In this document: piece after piece, positions 24,108-32,743 of the stretch
How the letters are laid out: each line of letters begins with the position of its first letter
How positions within the stretch are numbered: the stretch's first letter is position 1
Source of the DNA: Bacteroidota bacterium
GTDB lineage: Bacteria; Bacteroidota; Bacteroidia; Cytophagales; Cyclobacteriaceae
Length of the DNA: 64,000 nt
Direction of reading: 5' to 3'
Assembly (NCBI GenBank): GCA_018267285.1
Contig: JAFDYU010000008.1
Location: forward strand, 1 to 64,000
Notes under the pieces: generated by a model
What the model was told of the DNA's origin: nothing
Databases searched by the model: none
What the model saw: the letters and a program-made list of their open reading frames with translations, nothing else
Made by a program: the position numbers and the translations under genes

Positions 24108-24959
24108 TTAACCTTTAACCATAAAGGTTAAAACCGGGCGAGATGAACTTTTCACAACATCTTCGGCAATACTTCGTGCAAACAGATGTGCGAAGCCGGT
24201 GCGTCCGTGGGTAGCCATGGCGATGGCATCGGCATGGATGGAAGTTGCAAAACTTACAATGCCGGCTTCTTCCTCATAATCGCTAAACACATTGATCGTG
24301 CAATTGGTAAGCTTGTTCTTCTCCACAAACAGTTCCATAGCCTGACGGTTAACGTAGTCGGGCTGAAAATCCATAGGTGTGTTGATGCGCACCAGGTGTA
24401 AGGTGGCATCGTATGTTTCTTGCATTTGTTTTACAATACTGATAAACGATTTCTCGCCTTCATCGAGAGAGCTTGCAAACACAATGTTTTTGAATTCGGT
24501 TGAACTCGGTTTTCCGCGAACGGAGAAAACCGGGCATCGGGAGTACCGCACAACTTTTTCTGCAATGGAGCCGATCAAACTTTCTTCCAAGTTGGTGCGG
24601 CCGGCTGTGCCAATAACAATCAAGTCGGCCTGATGGTCGGTAATGGTGGTGCGAATGCCGTGAAACGGATTACCCAACCGCAGTTCCGGTTTTACGGTTA
24701 TCCCTAAATTTTGTGCATACAGAGCAGCATGTGTTAAATCTTGTTTACTCTTTTTTATTAATTGCAACATGTACAGCTTGCCCTCACCATCGGCAAAGTC
24801 GATAACCTGCCCCTCCACGTTGAAAGATCCCTCCATGGGCTGTTCAATCACATTTAATAAAATTATTTCCGATCCTGTTTTCTTGGCTATGCCCACGGCT
24901 GTTTCAAGTGCCCACTGCGAATACGTAGAGAAATCAGTTGGAACCAGTATTTTTTTCAT
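24108..24959 (-). CDS. Tandem universal stress protein
   Basis: Two UspA domains in one 283-residue polypeptide (about 1-145 and 150-283), as common in Bacteroidota. Each ends with an ATP-binding-type motif: GTAGRTNLEESLIGSIAEKV and ATHGRTGFAHLFARSIAEDV. Both keep the G-x2-G pattern less strictly than MJ0577-type ATP binders. It follows the single-domain Usp gene by 12 bases on the same strand, so it shares that gene's promoter with the FNR-like palindrome. Likely role: stress or low-oxygen survival, inferred from the family. Confidence 0.88.
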   Translation of the reverse strand: MKKILVPTDFSTYSQWALETAVGIAKKTGSEIILLNVIEQPMEGSFNVEGQVIDFADGEGKLYMLQLIKKSKQDLTHAALYAQNLGITVKPELRLGNPFHGIRTTITDHQADLIVIGTAGRTNLEESLIGSIAEKVVRYSRCPVFSVRGKPSSTEFKNIVFASSLDEGEKSFISIVKQMQETYDATLHLVRINTPMDFQPDYVNRQAMELFVEKNKLTNCTINVFSDYEEEAGIVSFATSIHADAIAMATHGRTGFAHLFARSIAEDVVKSSSRPVLTFMVKG

Positions 24960-24971
24960 GATCGAAAAAAT

Positions 24972-25373
24972 TTAGGGTACAATAATCAACGGTCTATTGA
25001 GGTTTTCAACTAGTTCTTCAATGGATTGTTTTTGTAAAGTATTCAGTTTTTTGCCCACTACCAAAAAATCGATTTTAATTTTCTTGGCATGTTCTTTAAC
25101 GCGGTCGGTTAAAAATCCAACTTCCGTTTTGAAATCATAAGCCACCCCGGCATCACTCAAGAACTCCTTCTCCAGGTCTGAGAATTTTTTTAATGCATCG
25201 AGTTCTATCTGCTTTTTCATTTTCACTGCCTCGCCTTCCATAGGCTGCAATAACCGATAGGTAAACAAAATAGACAAAGGGTCATTGAGTTTTTTTGCCA
25301 GGCTTACAGCACAACGCAAAGCATCCTTTGAAGGTTCGGTAAAATCAATGACGCAGAGTATTCCTTTAGCCAT
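24972..25373 (-). CDS. Universal stress protein, single domain
   Basis: The frame is open from 25412, but the UspA fold starts at MAKGILCVIDFTEPSKDAL, so I place the start at 25373 (133 aa). It has the first beta-strand/helix pair, DFKTEVGFLTDRVKEHAKKIKIDFLVVGKK in the middle, and a short tail. The usual GSVS glycine-rich ATP motif after VVGKK is absent (LNTLQKQSIEE), so ATP binding is doubtful. It is first in a two-gene usp unit divergent from the PAS kinase. The FNR-like palindrome at 25442-25455 lies 69-82 bases upstream of this start. Confidence 0.8.
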   Translation of the reverse strand: MAKGILCVIDFTEPSKDALRCAVSLAKKLNDPLSILFTYRLLQPMEGEAVKMKKQIELDALKKFSDLEKEFLSDAGVAYDFKTEVGFLTDRVKEHAKKIKIDFLVVGKKLNTLQKQSIEELVENLNRPLIIVP

Positions 25374-25441
25374 GAGATACTTTTCGATCAAACTTAGCCG
25401 GGTCGTACACATTGCCTGCTATTCAAATGTCAGGCGAAAAA

Positions 25442-25455
25442 ATGATTTTTATCAT
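25442..25455. promoter_or_regulatory. FNR/FixK-like palindrome in the usp/kinase divergent promoter
   Basis: ATGAT-TTTT-ATCAT is a perfect inverted repeat with TGA-N6-TCA spacing, one base per arm different from the FNR consensus TTGAT-N4-ATCAA. It lies between the divergent usp gene (start 25373) and the PAS kinase gene (start 25498). It could serve both directions. It closely resembles the site at 23974-23989 upstream of the nos operon. Confidence 0.65.
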
Positions 25456-25497
25456 GAGCGAGGTTTACTAAATTGGACAGTTTGAAGTTATATAGAT

Positions 25498-26739
25498 ATG
25501 GATTCCTCTCTTTTACCTAGCGAAGCATACCGCGAGATTTTTCAGAGCATGTCGGAAGGCATCATTATGGTTGACGAAAAAGGCGAAATAGCCATAGCCA
25601 ACCCTGTGGCCGAACAACTTTTTGGATACAACCACAACGAACTCAACGGCAAATTCCTTGAAAACCTATTGCCCGACAGGTTTAGAAAAGGACACATGAA
25701 CTTTAGGATGGCCTTTAACACAGACCCTCATCCTCGCAAGATGGGGCTCGGTAGGGATTTAGTGGCGCTTAAGAAAAACGGCACCGAATTTCCGGTAGAG
25801 ATCAGCCTGAGCTATACGCGAATGAACGGAAACCTGCTGGTGATGGCCTTTATCAGCGACATTTCGCAGCGAAAAAAAACGGAAGACGCACTCAAACAAA
25901 GCGAAGAACAGTTGATTGTGTACGCCACCGAACTGGAGAAGAAAGTTGAGCTTAGAACCGAAGCGTTGAATGCCAGCGTCAATAAACTGGAGCGCGAGGT
26001 GCAAGAGCGAAAAAAAGCCGAAGAAGAGGCCAAGAAATCGCTTGAAAAAGAACGCGAGTTAAATGAATTGAAAACAAAATTTGTTTCGATTGCCTCGCAC
26101 GAGTTCAGAACTCCGCTCAGCACCATACTCAGCTCCACATCGCTCATCAAGCAGTACAGCGACAAAGGTGAAATGGAAAAAGCCGGTAAGCATATTCAAC
26201 GAATTAAATCATCGGTTAACCACCTCACCATGATTTTAAACGATTTGCTTTCCGTAGGGAAATTGGAAGAAGGAAATGTGAAAGCTCAACCCGAATCAAT
26301 CCATATTAAAGAATTTTTTAACGAAGTGTTTGAAGAGGTGCAGCCCTTGCTGAAAGAAGGCCAGGTTTTAGAGTTGCAAGGAAATACAAATAGCAAATCG
26401 ATCGAAAGCGACCCCAGGATTTTGCGGAACATTATGTTTAACCTTATCTCCAATGCGAGTAAATATTCGCATGTTGGAAAAAAGATTTCGTTGATCTGTT
26501 CTCAAAAAGATTCGCACATCCGGTTTACCGTGAAAGACGAGGGCATCGGAATTTTAAAAGAAGAGCAAAAACATTTGTTCGATCGGTTTTTCAGAGCGAG
26601 CAATGCCGGAAATATACAAGGCACAGGGTTGGGATTAAATATTGTTAAACGCTATGCCGAGCTATTGAAAGGAACCGTCACTTTCGAAAGTGAGTATGGC
26701 GTGGGCAGCAGTTTCACATTAGACATTCCGATAAAATAA
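25498..26739 (+). CDS. Soluble PAS histidine kinase, FixL-like
   Basis: Cytosolic sensor kinase with no membrane helix. Order: PAS domain (about 8-125), coiled coil (about 128-195), HisKA with phospho-acceptor His201 in IASHEFRTPLSTI, HATPase_c with NLISNASKYS, VKDEGIGI and GTGLGLNIVKRY. The PAS domain matches the FixL layout. LPDRFRKGHMNF places His66 at the FixL haem-ligand position, and KMGLGRDLVALKKNG places Arg86 at the O2-contact arginine. These residues also occur in non-haem PAS domains, so oxygen sensing is a hypothesis. The receiver-CRP gene starts 7 bases after the stop and is the evident cognate regulator. Confidence 0.92.
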   Translation: MDSSLLPSEAYREIFQSMSEGIIMVDEKGEIAIANPVAEQLFGYNHNELNGKFLENLLPDRFRKGHMNFRMAFNTDPHPRKMGLGRDLVALKKNGTEFPVEISLSYTRMNGNLLVMAFISDISQRKKTEDALKQSEEQLIVYATELEKKVELRTEALNASVNKLEREVQERKKAEEEAKKSLEKERELNELKTKFVSIASHEFRTPLSTILSSTSLIKQYSDKGEMEKAGKHIQRIKSSVNHLTMILNDLLSVGKLEEGNVKAQPESIHIKEFFNEVFEEVQPLLKEGQVLELQGNTNSKSIESDPRILRNIMFNLISNASKYSHVGKKISLICSQKDSHIRFTVKDEGIGILKEEQKHLFDRFFRASNAGNIQGTGLGLNIVKRYAELLKGTVTFESEYGVGSSFTLDIPIK

Positions 26740-26745
26740 ATTGAA

Positions 26746-27807
26746 ATGAAAAAAATATTATTGATCGAGGATAATTTAGAAGTTCGGGAAAATACCGGTG
26801 AGATACTCGAGCTGGCGGGTTACGCTGTGGTAACAGCACCCAACGGAAAAATTGGTGTAGAACTTGCCCAAAGCGAAAAACCGGATCTTATCATCTGCGA
26901 CATAATGATGCCCGAGTTGGATGGCTATGGCGTGCTCCACATTTTGAGCAAGCGAAACGAAACATCTGCTATTCCATTCATCTTCTTAACGGCAAAAACA
27001 GAAAAATCTGATTTGCGCAAAGGCATGGAACTTGGAGCAGACGATTACCTCACCAAACCGTTCGATGAAACCGAACTGTTAAACGCCATACAAACCAGGC
27101 TACGCAAACACGACATACGGCTGAAAGAATATGCCCCAAATGCCGATGGCTTCGAAGACTTCATAAAAGACGCTCAAAAAATTATCCGCACGTACGATTT
27201 GTGTAAAGACAGGAAAATAAAATTAATCAAGAAACGAGGAGAACTATTTTTAGAAGGCGATTTGCCTCTGTCAGTTTTCTTTTTAAAATCGGGTGAAGTA
27301 AAAACCTACAAAGCTAACCAAGACGGAAAAGAGTTGATTACCAACATTTACAAGGCAAATGATTTTTTTGGATTTGAACCGGTGCTCGAAAATACAAACT
27401 ATCAGGAATCTGCAGCTGCATTACAAGACTGTGAAGTGATCAGTGTTCCCAAACAAGATTTCCTTACGCTGGTGTATGGCCAAAAAGATGTTTCGGCAAG
27501 TTTCATTGGCCTGCTTTGCAAAAAAGTGGCAGAAAAAGAAAGGCAACTTCTTAATCTGGCCTACAATTCCGTTCGGCAGCGCACCGCTGAAGCGCTTTTA
27601 ACTATGATGCGCCTGAAAGACGGGCAGACTAAAATGCAAATTTCGCGCGATGATTTAGCGAAGATGGTAGGCACCGCACCGGAGTCGGTAATACGTGTGC
27701 TTTCCGATTTTAAAGACGAAGAATTGATTAAAATTGATGGCGGCAAAATTTCAGTTACCCAGCCCGCCCGATTAGAAAAAGTAGTGCGGTGGAATGTGGC
27801 GCTTTAA
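26746..27807 (+). CDS. Receiver-CRP/FNR fusion response regulator
   Basis: A 353-residue regulator joins a CheY-like receiver (1-120, phospho-acceptor Asp52 in IICDIMMPELDG, Lys104 in YLTKPF) to a cNMP-binding-type beta-roll (about 150-245) and a CRP-type winged helix (about 265-345). The recognition helix MVGTAPESVIRVLSDFK keeps Glu313 and Arg317, the CRP/FNR residues that contact a TGA half-site. No FNR-type N-terminal cysteine cluster is seen, so the input is probably phosphorylation by the adjacent kinase. It thus combines FixJ-like and FixK-like functions in one protein. Likely targets are the TGA-N6-TCA sites at 25442 and 23974. Confidence 0.93.
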   Translation: MKKILLIEDNLEVRENTGEILELAGYAVVTAPNGKIGVELAQSEKPDLIICDIMMPELDGYGVLHILSKRNETSAIPFIFLTAKTEKSDLRKGMELGADDYLTKPFDETELLNAIQTRLRKHDIRLKEYAPNADGFEDFIKDAQKIIRTYDLCKDRKIKLIKKRGELFLEGDLPLSVFFLKSGEVKTYKANQDGKELITNIYKANDFFGFEPVLENTNYQESAAALQDCEVISVPKQDFLTLVYGQKDVSASFIGLLCKKVAEKERQLLNLAYNSVRQRTAEALLTMMRLKDGQTKMQISRDDLAKMVGTAPESVIRVLSDFKDEELIKIDGGKISVTQPARLEKVVRWNVAL

Positions 27808-27818
27808 AGCACACCTGT

Positions 27819-28190
27819 CTAATTATTTTCCATCAATCCCATTCGGAATTGAAAAATGCCGGCAATCGACTCAGCCCGTTGCTTTGCTTCTTCCGCTATT
27901 TGGCCGGAAAAATTTTGGTCAATGGTTTCCATAAAAAGAAAAAGCCATTGTTTAAAATGAGTTTGGTCGATGGCTAAAGGCAAGTGTTTTTGTAACGGAT
28001 TGCCGCGATATGATTGATCGCCCAAAAGAGCAGATGCCCAAAAGTTGTACATCACGGGTAAGTGAGCGGGCCAATTTACATGGCTGAATACAGGCGCAAG
28101 CAATGTATCGGCTTTTACTTTATCGTAAAATCGGTTTACCAAAATCTCTATTTCTTTGCGGCCTTCAATATCTTTTTTTACAACATCCAT
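27819..28190 (-). CDS. Group III truncated haemoglobin
   Basis: Small haem protein of the 2/2 globin fold; the group III members are poorly understood and have been linked to microaerobic life and NO handling. The 123-residue sequence has RFYDKVKADTLLAPVFSHV (B/C helices), YNFWASALLGDQSYRGNPLQKH (E region) and the proximal-His segment LAIDQTHFKQWLFLF. It converges on the receiver-CRP gene with 11 bases between stop codons, and prmC lies upstream on the same strand. No FNR-like palindrome was found in its short upstream gap. Confidence 0.85.
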   Translation of the reverse strand: MDVVKKDIEGRKEIEILVNRFYDKVKADTLLAPVFSHVNWPAHLPVMYNFWASALLGDQSYRGNPLQKHLPLAIDQTHFKQWLFLFMETIDQNFSGQIAEEAKQRAESIAGIFQFRMGLMENN

Positions 28191-28215
28191 GAGTTACATT
28201 TTTTTTGCAAAGCTA

Positions 28216-29061
28216 TCATTTTTGAATTCTACTGGCACGAATCACCCTGTCTTTTCCATCCAAGTCTTTAATGATAGTGACCTGATTAAAATCATAATTC
28301 ACAAATAAGTTCTTTACCGCTGAGCCAAACTGTTGGTTGATCTCTACAAAAATATCACCTTGAGGGGCAAGCTTCTGTTTAGCCTTTTCAGCAATTGCTC
28401 GATAAAAAACCAAAGGGTCGTCATCGGGAACAAAGAGTGCCTGATGGGGCTCGTAGTCTATAACATTTGGTTGCATGTATTTTTTTTCAAGCTCGCGCAC
28501 ATAAGGTGGATTGCTTACAAGAATGTCGATCGGGCTAAGGTTTACTTCATCTTTTAAAAAATCAGTTTGCAGAAATTCAATATTCGCGCTGTGTTTCTTT
28601 GCATTTTCATTCGCAACATGTAAAGCCTCTTTGCTAATATCCAAAGCAATGATTTTTGACTGAGGTATTTCCAGGCTTAGTGTAATGGCAATACATCCGC
28701 TGCCGGTACCTACATCCAGAATAACGGGCGTTTGCTGTTTCGCTTTCAATACTTCATGAACCAGTATTTCTGTTTCGGGTCTTGGAATTAACACCGCAGG
28801 CGTTACGTTGAATTTACGACCATAAAATCCGGCTTCTCCCAAAACGTATTGCACGGGTTCGTGCTGATTCAACCGGCTAATGATTTTAGAAAAATCGATG
28901 ACTTCAATTTCTTTCTCTAAGAGGATGTCTGCCAGCGAAAGCGAAAAATAGCTCTCCATTAACAACAACGCAATGGCCTGAATTTCATCGGGATCGGTAA
29001 GCGTTAATCTTGATTTTATTGCATTAAAAACAACTTTGGAATTGGTTAACTTGCGAATCAT
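28216..29061 (-). CDS. prmC: Release factor glutamine methyltransferase
   Basis: Methylates the GGQ glutamine of peptide chain release factors. The frame is open from 29238, but the upstream stretch is not PrmC-like. The family N-terminus begins at the ATG at 29061 (MIRKLTNSKVVFNAI), giving 281 residues. The S-adenosylmethionine motif VILDVGTGSGCIAITL and the catalytic NPPY (in ILVSNPPYVRE) are present, followed by YEPHQALFVPDDDPL. It is divergent from ribD with only 24 bases between start codons and precedes the truncated haemoglobin gene by 25 bases. Confidence 0.94.
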   Translation of the reverse strand: MIRKLTNSKVVFNAIKSRLTLTDPDEIQAIALLLMESYFSLSLADILLEKEIEVIDFSKIISRLNQHEPVQYVLGEAGFYGRKFNVTPAVLIPRPETEILVHEVLKAKQQTPVILDVGTGSGCIAITLSLEIPQSKIIALDISKEALHVANENAKKHSANIEFLQTDFLKDEVNLSPIDILVSNPPYVRELEKKYMQPNVIDYEPHQALFVPDDDPLVFYRAIAEKAKQKLAPQGDIFVEINQQFGSAVKNLFVNYDFNQVTIIKDLDGKDRVIRASRIQK

Positions 29062-29085
29062 TTTTGCAATGATACTAAAAAGCCG

Positions 29086-30111
29086 ATGACACCCGATGAG
29101 TTTTTTATGTTGCGTGCCATGGAGCTCGCCAAAAAAGGGATAGGTGCAGTGAGCCCCAACCCACGCGTGGGCTGTGTAATTGTGCATAATAACAAAATAA
29201 TTGGTGAAGGCTGGCATAAAAAATTTGGCGAAGCTCATGCCGAGGTCAACGCAGTTAACGCGGTTGAAGACAAATCTCTTTTAAAGGAAAGCACCGTTTA
29301 TGTTAATCTGGAGCCGTGCGCACACGTTGGCAAAACACCACCTTGTGCGGATCTGCTCATTAAACACCAAGTGAAAAAAGTAGTTATCGCCAACGTAGAC
29401 ACTAATCCGCTCGTGAGCAGAAACGGAATTAAAAAAATTGAAGAAGCAGGAATAGAAGTGGTGACGGGTGTTTTTGAAAAAGAAGGACGAGAGCTAAACA
29501 AACGTTTTTTTACTTTGGTAGAGAAACAAAGACCTTATATTATTTTAAAATGGGCACAGACCGCTGATGGATTTATTGCACAAAAGAATTTCGAGTCGAA
29601 ATGGATCAGCAATGAATACGCCCGCCAGCTTGTTCACCGTTGGCGGAGCGAAGAAGATGCCGTACTGGTGGGCACCCGAACGGCTTCGCACGATAATCCA
29701 TTGCTTACCGTGCGCGATTGGAGCGGAAGAAACCCGGTAAGAATTGTTGTAGATCGTTTTCTGCGATTGACTTCTCACCTTCACGTGTTTGATAAAAAAG
29801 TAAAAACAATATGCTACAATGTGCTGAAGCATGAAGAACATAAGAATTTACTTTTTATCCGGTTAGACGAAAATAATTTTTTGAATGATTTGGTTGCCGA
29901 TCTTGCGAAGCAAAAAATTCAATCGGTAATCATTGAAGGAGGCGCACAAACCCTTCAACTTGTTATCGATTCGGGATTATGGGATGAAGCTCGTGTTTTT
30001 GTTTCCTCACGTACTTTTGGTGAGGGAATCTCTTCTCCTAAGTTTAATGGGAAGCTTATTGTTCAACAATTTATGCATGGAGATCACCTCAACATCTTTA
30101 CTCCTGTGTAA
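29086..30111 (+). CDS. ribD: Bifunctional riboflavin biosynthesis deaminase/reductase
   Basis: Catalyses the second and third steps of riboflavin synthesis. The N-terminal deaminase domain has His51-Ala-Glu53 (HAEVNAV) and zinc Cys78 and Cys87 in EPCAHVGKTPPCADL. The C-terminal reductase domain starts near RPYIILKWAQTADGFIA and includes SNEYARQLVHRWRSEEDAVLVG. At 341 residues it is complete. A second in-frame Met lies at 29107, but the first start gives the normal N-terminus. It is divergent from prmC. No other rib genes are adjacent, and no FMN riboswitch was recognised in the 24-base gap. Confidence 0.95.
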   Translation: MTPDEFFMLRAMELAKKGIGAVSPNPRVGCVIVHNNKIIGEGWHKKFGEAHAEVNAVNAVEDKSLLKESTVYVNLEPCAHVGKTPPCADLLIKHQVKKVVIANVDTNPLVSRNGIKKIEEAGIEVVTGVFEKEGRELNKRFFTLVEKQRPYIILKWAQTADGFIAQKNFESKWISNEYARQLVHRWRSEEDAVLVGTRTASHDNPLLTVRDWSGRNPVRIVVDRFLRLTSHLHVFDKKVKTICYNVLKHEEHKNLLFIRLDENNFLNDLVADLAKQKIQSVIIEGGAQTLQLVIDSGLWDEARVFVSSRTFGEGISSPKFNGKLIVQQFMHGDHLNIFTPV

Positions 30112-30237
30112 GTCTCGCTTGCGAACAGTTTTGTCCGAGATCGAACGGCACATTTGATTCGAAATGTTTAATTCGAGAAATTGAGAATAACATATAAGGC
30201 ACAATTTTTGTAAAAGCTAAATTGAAATTTCTAAACT

Positions 30238-30489
30238 ATGGAAACTCAAAAAGTAAAAACCTGTTTTACGATAACCTTTACCAACGAACAATATGTTCAT
30301 GCCAAGGCTTACGTTGAAGATATGAAGAAGCACCCGCAGCGTGTTTTCTGGCAAGGCAAAAAAAATAAGTCGGACGATGAATTGGTGATTGAACAAATTG
30401 CACACCGCATACTTTCGGGGTTCTATAACGATGACCCATTTAAAGCAGGTAAACATATCTTGCGCATGGACAGCATGGTAAATGCTTAG
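30238..30489 (+). CDS. Small hypothetical protein, 83 aa
   Basis: I do not recognise the family. The product is soluble and rich in charged residues (KKNKSDDELVIEQIAHRIL), with an N-terminal strand (VKTCFTITFTNE) followed by helices, and no signal peptide. The 126-base leader after ribD is AT-rich. It contains CAATTTTTG, a poor match to the -7 box, so independent transcription is possible. It converges on the nucleoside phosphorylase gene with 29 bases between. Codon use resembles neighbours, which supports a real gene. Confidence 0.6.
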   Translation: METQKVKTCFTITFTNEQYVHAKAYVEDMKKHPQRVFWQGKKNKSDDELVIEQIAHRILSGFYNDDPFKAGKHILRMDSMVNA

Positions 30490-30518
30490 GGTGTTATGAA
30501 GACTTTTTTAGATGGAGT

Positions 30519-31376
30519 TTAAATCCGTTCAAGTACTTTCTCGATCAGGTTCTCCACAACTTTGTTGGGGTCTTTGGCAAATTTATTTTTTATCCTGTTG
30601 GCGAGTATGGCATTTACACTTAGTGCTTCATGCCCCAGCAAACGAGCCATAGCGTAATAGCCGGCAGTTTCCATTTCGAAGTTGGTTAGCCAAAAATCGC
30701 CTTTGTGGTAATAATTCAAGTCTTCCAATAAATTGGGTAGGCGGGAGGGAGCCCGAAGGGTTCTGCCTTGCGGAGCATAAAACCCCGGACTTGTTACGGT
30801 GTTGCCTTTTGGCAAATCAAAACAAATTTGTTTGTATAAAGATTCAGAACCCTTCACCACGTACGGCATAAAGGGCAGGTTTATTTTTTTCTGAAGATCG
30901 TGCGCCAGGCCAGCTTCTTCATCAGTCATGTGCAGATCGTAAAAATTCATCAGGTTGTCGAGGCCCACCGCATACTCAGAGGCAAGGCACGAACCCACGG
31001 CAAGGTCTTCTTGCAAAGCCCCCGAAGTGCCAATACGTATTACTTTTAATTTTTTCTTTCTTGCCTTCGGCTCACGCGTTTTTAAATCTATGTTAACGAG
31101 TGCATCCAATTCAGAAAAAAATATTTCTACATTATCGGTGCCGATGCCGGTACTGATAACTGTAATTTTTTTTTCGTTGAACCGCCCCACGTGTGTGATA
31201 AACTCCCGTTTATTCATTTCAAATTCCACATCATCAAAAAACTGGCTGACCATGTACACCCGGCTGGGATCGCCCACGGCTATGACGGTATCGCTGACGT
31301 GTTTGGGTAATAAATTAAGATGATAGACACTCCCATCCGGGTTAAGCAGCAAATCGGTTTCCGAAATTTTAGACAT
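30519..31376 (-). CDS. Nucleoside phosphorylase, uridine phosphorylase-like
   Basis: Phosphorolysis of nucleosides for salvage. The 285-residue protein has the family phosphate/ribose motifs: VGDPSRVYMVSQFF (about 34-47), VISTGIGTDNVEIFFSEL (about 74-91), IRIGTSGALQ and the late ATFEMET-type motif seen here as LTNFEMETAGYYAMA. It is longer than E. coli Udp (253), matching a Bacteroidota subgroup. Uridine or purine specificity cannot be told from sequence. It is the last gene of the kynurenine-pathway operon, starting 1 base after the kmo stop, with no evident metabolic link. Confidence 0.85.
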   Translation of the reverse strand: MSKISETDLLLNPDGSVYHLNLLPKHVSDTVIAVGDPSRVYMVSQFFDDVEFEMNKREFITHVGRFNEKKITVISTGIGTDNVEIFFSELDALVNIDLKTREPKARKKKLKVIRIGTSGALQEDLAVGSCLASEYAVGLDNLMNFYDLHMTDEEAGLAHDLQKKINLPFMPYVVKGSESLYKQICFDLPKGNTVTSPGFYAPQGRTLRAPSRLPNLLEDLNYYHKGDFWLTNFEMETAGYYAMARLLGHEALSVNAILANRIKNKFAKDPNKVVENLIEKVLERI

Positions 31377-31377
31377 C

Positions 31378-32706
31378 TTACAAGTTACTCACTATGTTTT
31401 CAAAATTCAATTGCTCCCAACTGGTTTCTATGTTAGGAAGCCGCATCACCTCATCCATAATCTGCTTTTGTTTTTGCCCTACAGCCAAAGCGTGCGAGTA
31501 GCGGATGTCATCTCGAAAGGTGACCATGGTGTACAGCGGTATCCATTTTTCAGGAAAAAGCTGATTTAGTTTAGCTTCAATTTTTTTTCGTAACAAAAAT
31601 TTCGGGTCGCCCACCAAGTCGCGCATTTCAATAAAATTATCGAGCGCCAAATCGGCTATGGCATCGGCATCGGGTTTTCGTTTATGTTGAAATTCGGTAA
31701 AAACTTCTGTCCAGTTATTTTTGGTTGTAATCAGTTCGTTTAGAATCCGACAGTCTTCAAAGCCCGCGTTCATTCCCTGGCCATAAAATGGTACAATGCC
31801 GTGAGCCGCATCGCCAATCAACAAGGTTTTGTTTTTTGCCCAGGGGAAACATTTAACCGTTACAAGGGATGAAGCCGAGTTGGTAATAAAACTTTCTATC
31901 GGACTTTCCATTAATGCAAAGGCATCGGAGAAAGTTTCTTTCAAGAAATTCTCGACTTCGGTTTTTGTTGATAATGAATCAAATGACGGGTTGCCTTCAA
32001 AGGGAAAAAACAAAGTGCACGTAAAGCTCCCATCGGGGTTGGGCAAAGCAATGAGCATAAAACTTTCGCGTGGCCAAATGTGCAGCGAATTTTTTTCCAA
32101 CTTAAAATTCCCGGCAGTATCAGCCGGTATGTGCAATTCCTTGTAGCCGTGTGCAATGTAGTTCTGGGCATAATCAAACCGATCGGTAATCTGCATAGCC
32201 CCCCGCACGGCTGAGAATGCACCATCTGCTCCAACGATTGCATCGAAAGCAAGCTGCTGGAGGTTAGCTGCAGAAGGTTGGATACTGAGCGTTGTTTTAT
32301 CAAAGTCGGCAGAAACAATTCGATGTTCGAAAAAAAACTCTACGCCCAACGACTCGGCTTTATTCATCAACACCATGTTTAGGTTGCTGCGAGAGACCGA
32401 GTTGATGTATTGCCCTTCTTTTCCATAAGGCTGAAAGGTGAGTTGCCCCTGGCGGTTGTGCATGGTTCGGCCATGCATAGGTATCGCTACTTTTTTCAAT
32501 TCTTCGGCAAGCTCAACTTCTTCCAGCGCACGTATGCCTCGGTTGCTCAGCGCGAGATTAATTGAACGCCCCCGATCGAGAAGATTTTTGCGCATATCGG
32601 GCCTGCGTTCGAAAACAGAAATTTGAAACCCTCGTTTGGCGAGGTAGATGGAAAGCAGCGAACCTACAAGCCCGGCTCCCGCTATGGCAACGTGTTGTTT
32701 ATTCAT
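31378..32706 (-). CDS. kmo: Kynurenine 3-monooxygenase
   Basis: FAD enzyme that hydroxylates L-kynurenine to 3-hydroxykynurenine. The 442 residues include the dinucleotide motif VAIAGAGLVGSLLSIYLAKRG at the N-terminus. DG-type VGADGAFSAVRGAM and the second FAD motif LLIGDAAHGIVPFYGQGMNAGFED follow. HGRTMHNRQG and the YINSVSRSNLN region match bacterial KMO. The C-terminal part (YTMVTFRDDIRYSHAL) fits the family's membrane/substrate helix. It follows kynU by 37 bases on the minus strand. Confidence 0.95.
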   Translation of the reverse strand: MNKQHVAIAGAGLVGSLLSIYLAKRGFQISVFERRPDMRKNLLDRGRSINLALSNRGIRALEEVELAEELKKVAIPMHGRTMHNRQGQLTFQPYGKEGQYINSVSRSNLNMVLMNKAESLGVEFFFEHRIVSADFDKTTLSIQPSAANLQQLAFDAIVGADGAFSAVRGAMQITDRFDYAQNYIAHGYKELHIPADTAGNFKLEKNSLHIWPRESFMLIALPNPDGSFTCTLFFPFEGNPSFDSLSTKTEVENFLKETFSDAFALMESPIESFITNSASSLVTVKCFPWAKNKTLLIGDAAHGIVPFYGQGMNAGFEDCRILNELITTKNNWTEVFTEFQHKRKPDADAIADLALDNFIEMRDLVGDPKFLLRKKIEAKLNQLFPEKWIPLYTMVTFRDDIRYSHALAVGQKQKQIMDEVMRLPNIETSWEQLNFENIVSNL

Positions 32707-32743
32707 GTTTCGAGTCTATAGCCTGAGGCGTACGCAGTCGGTT

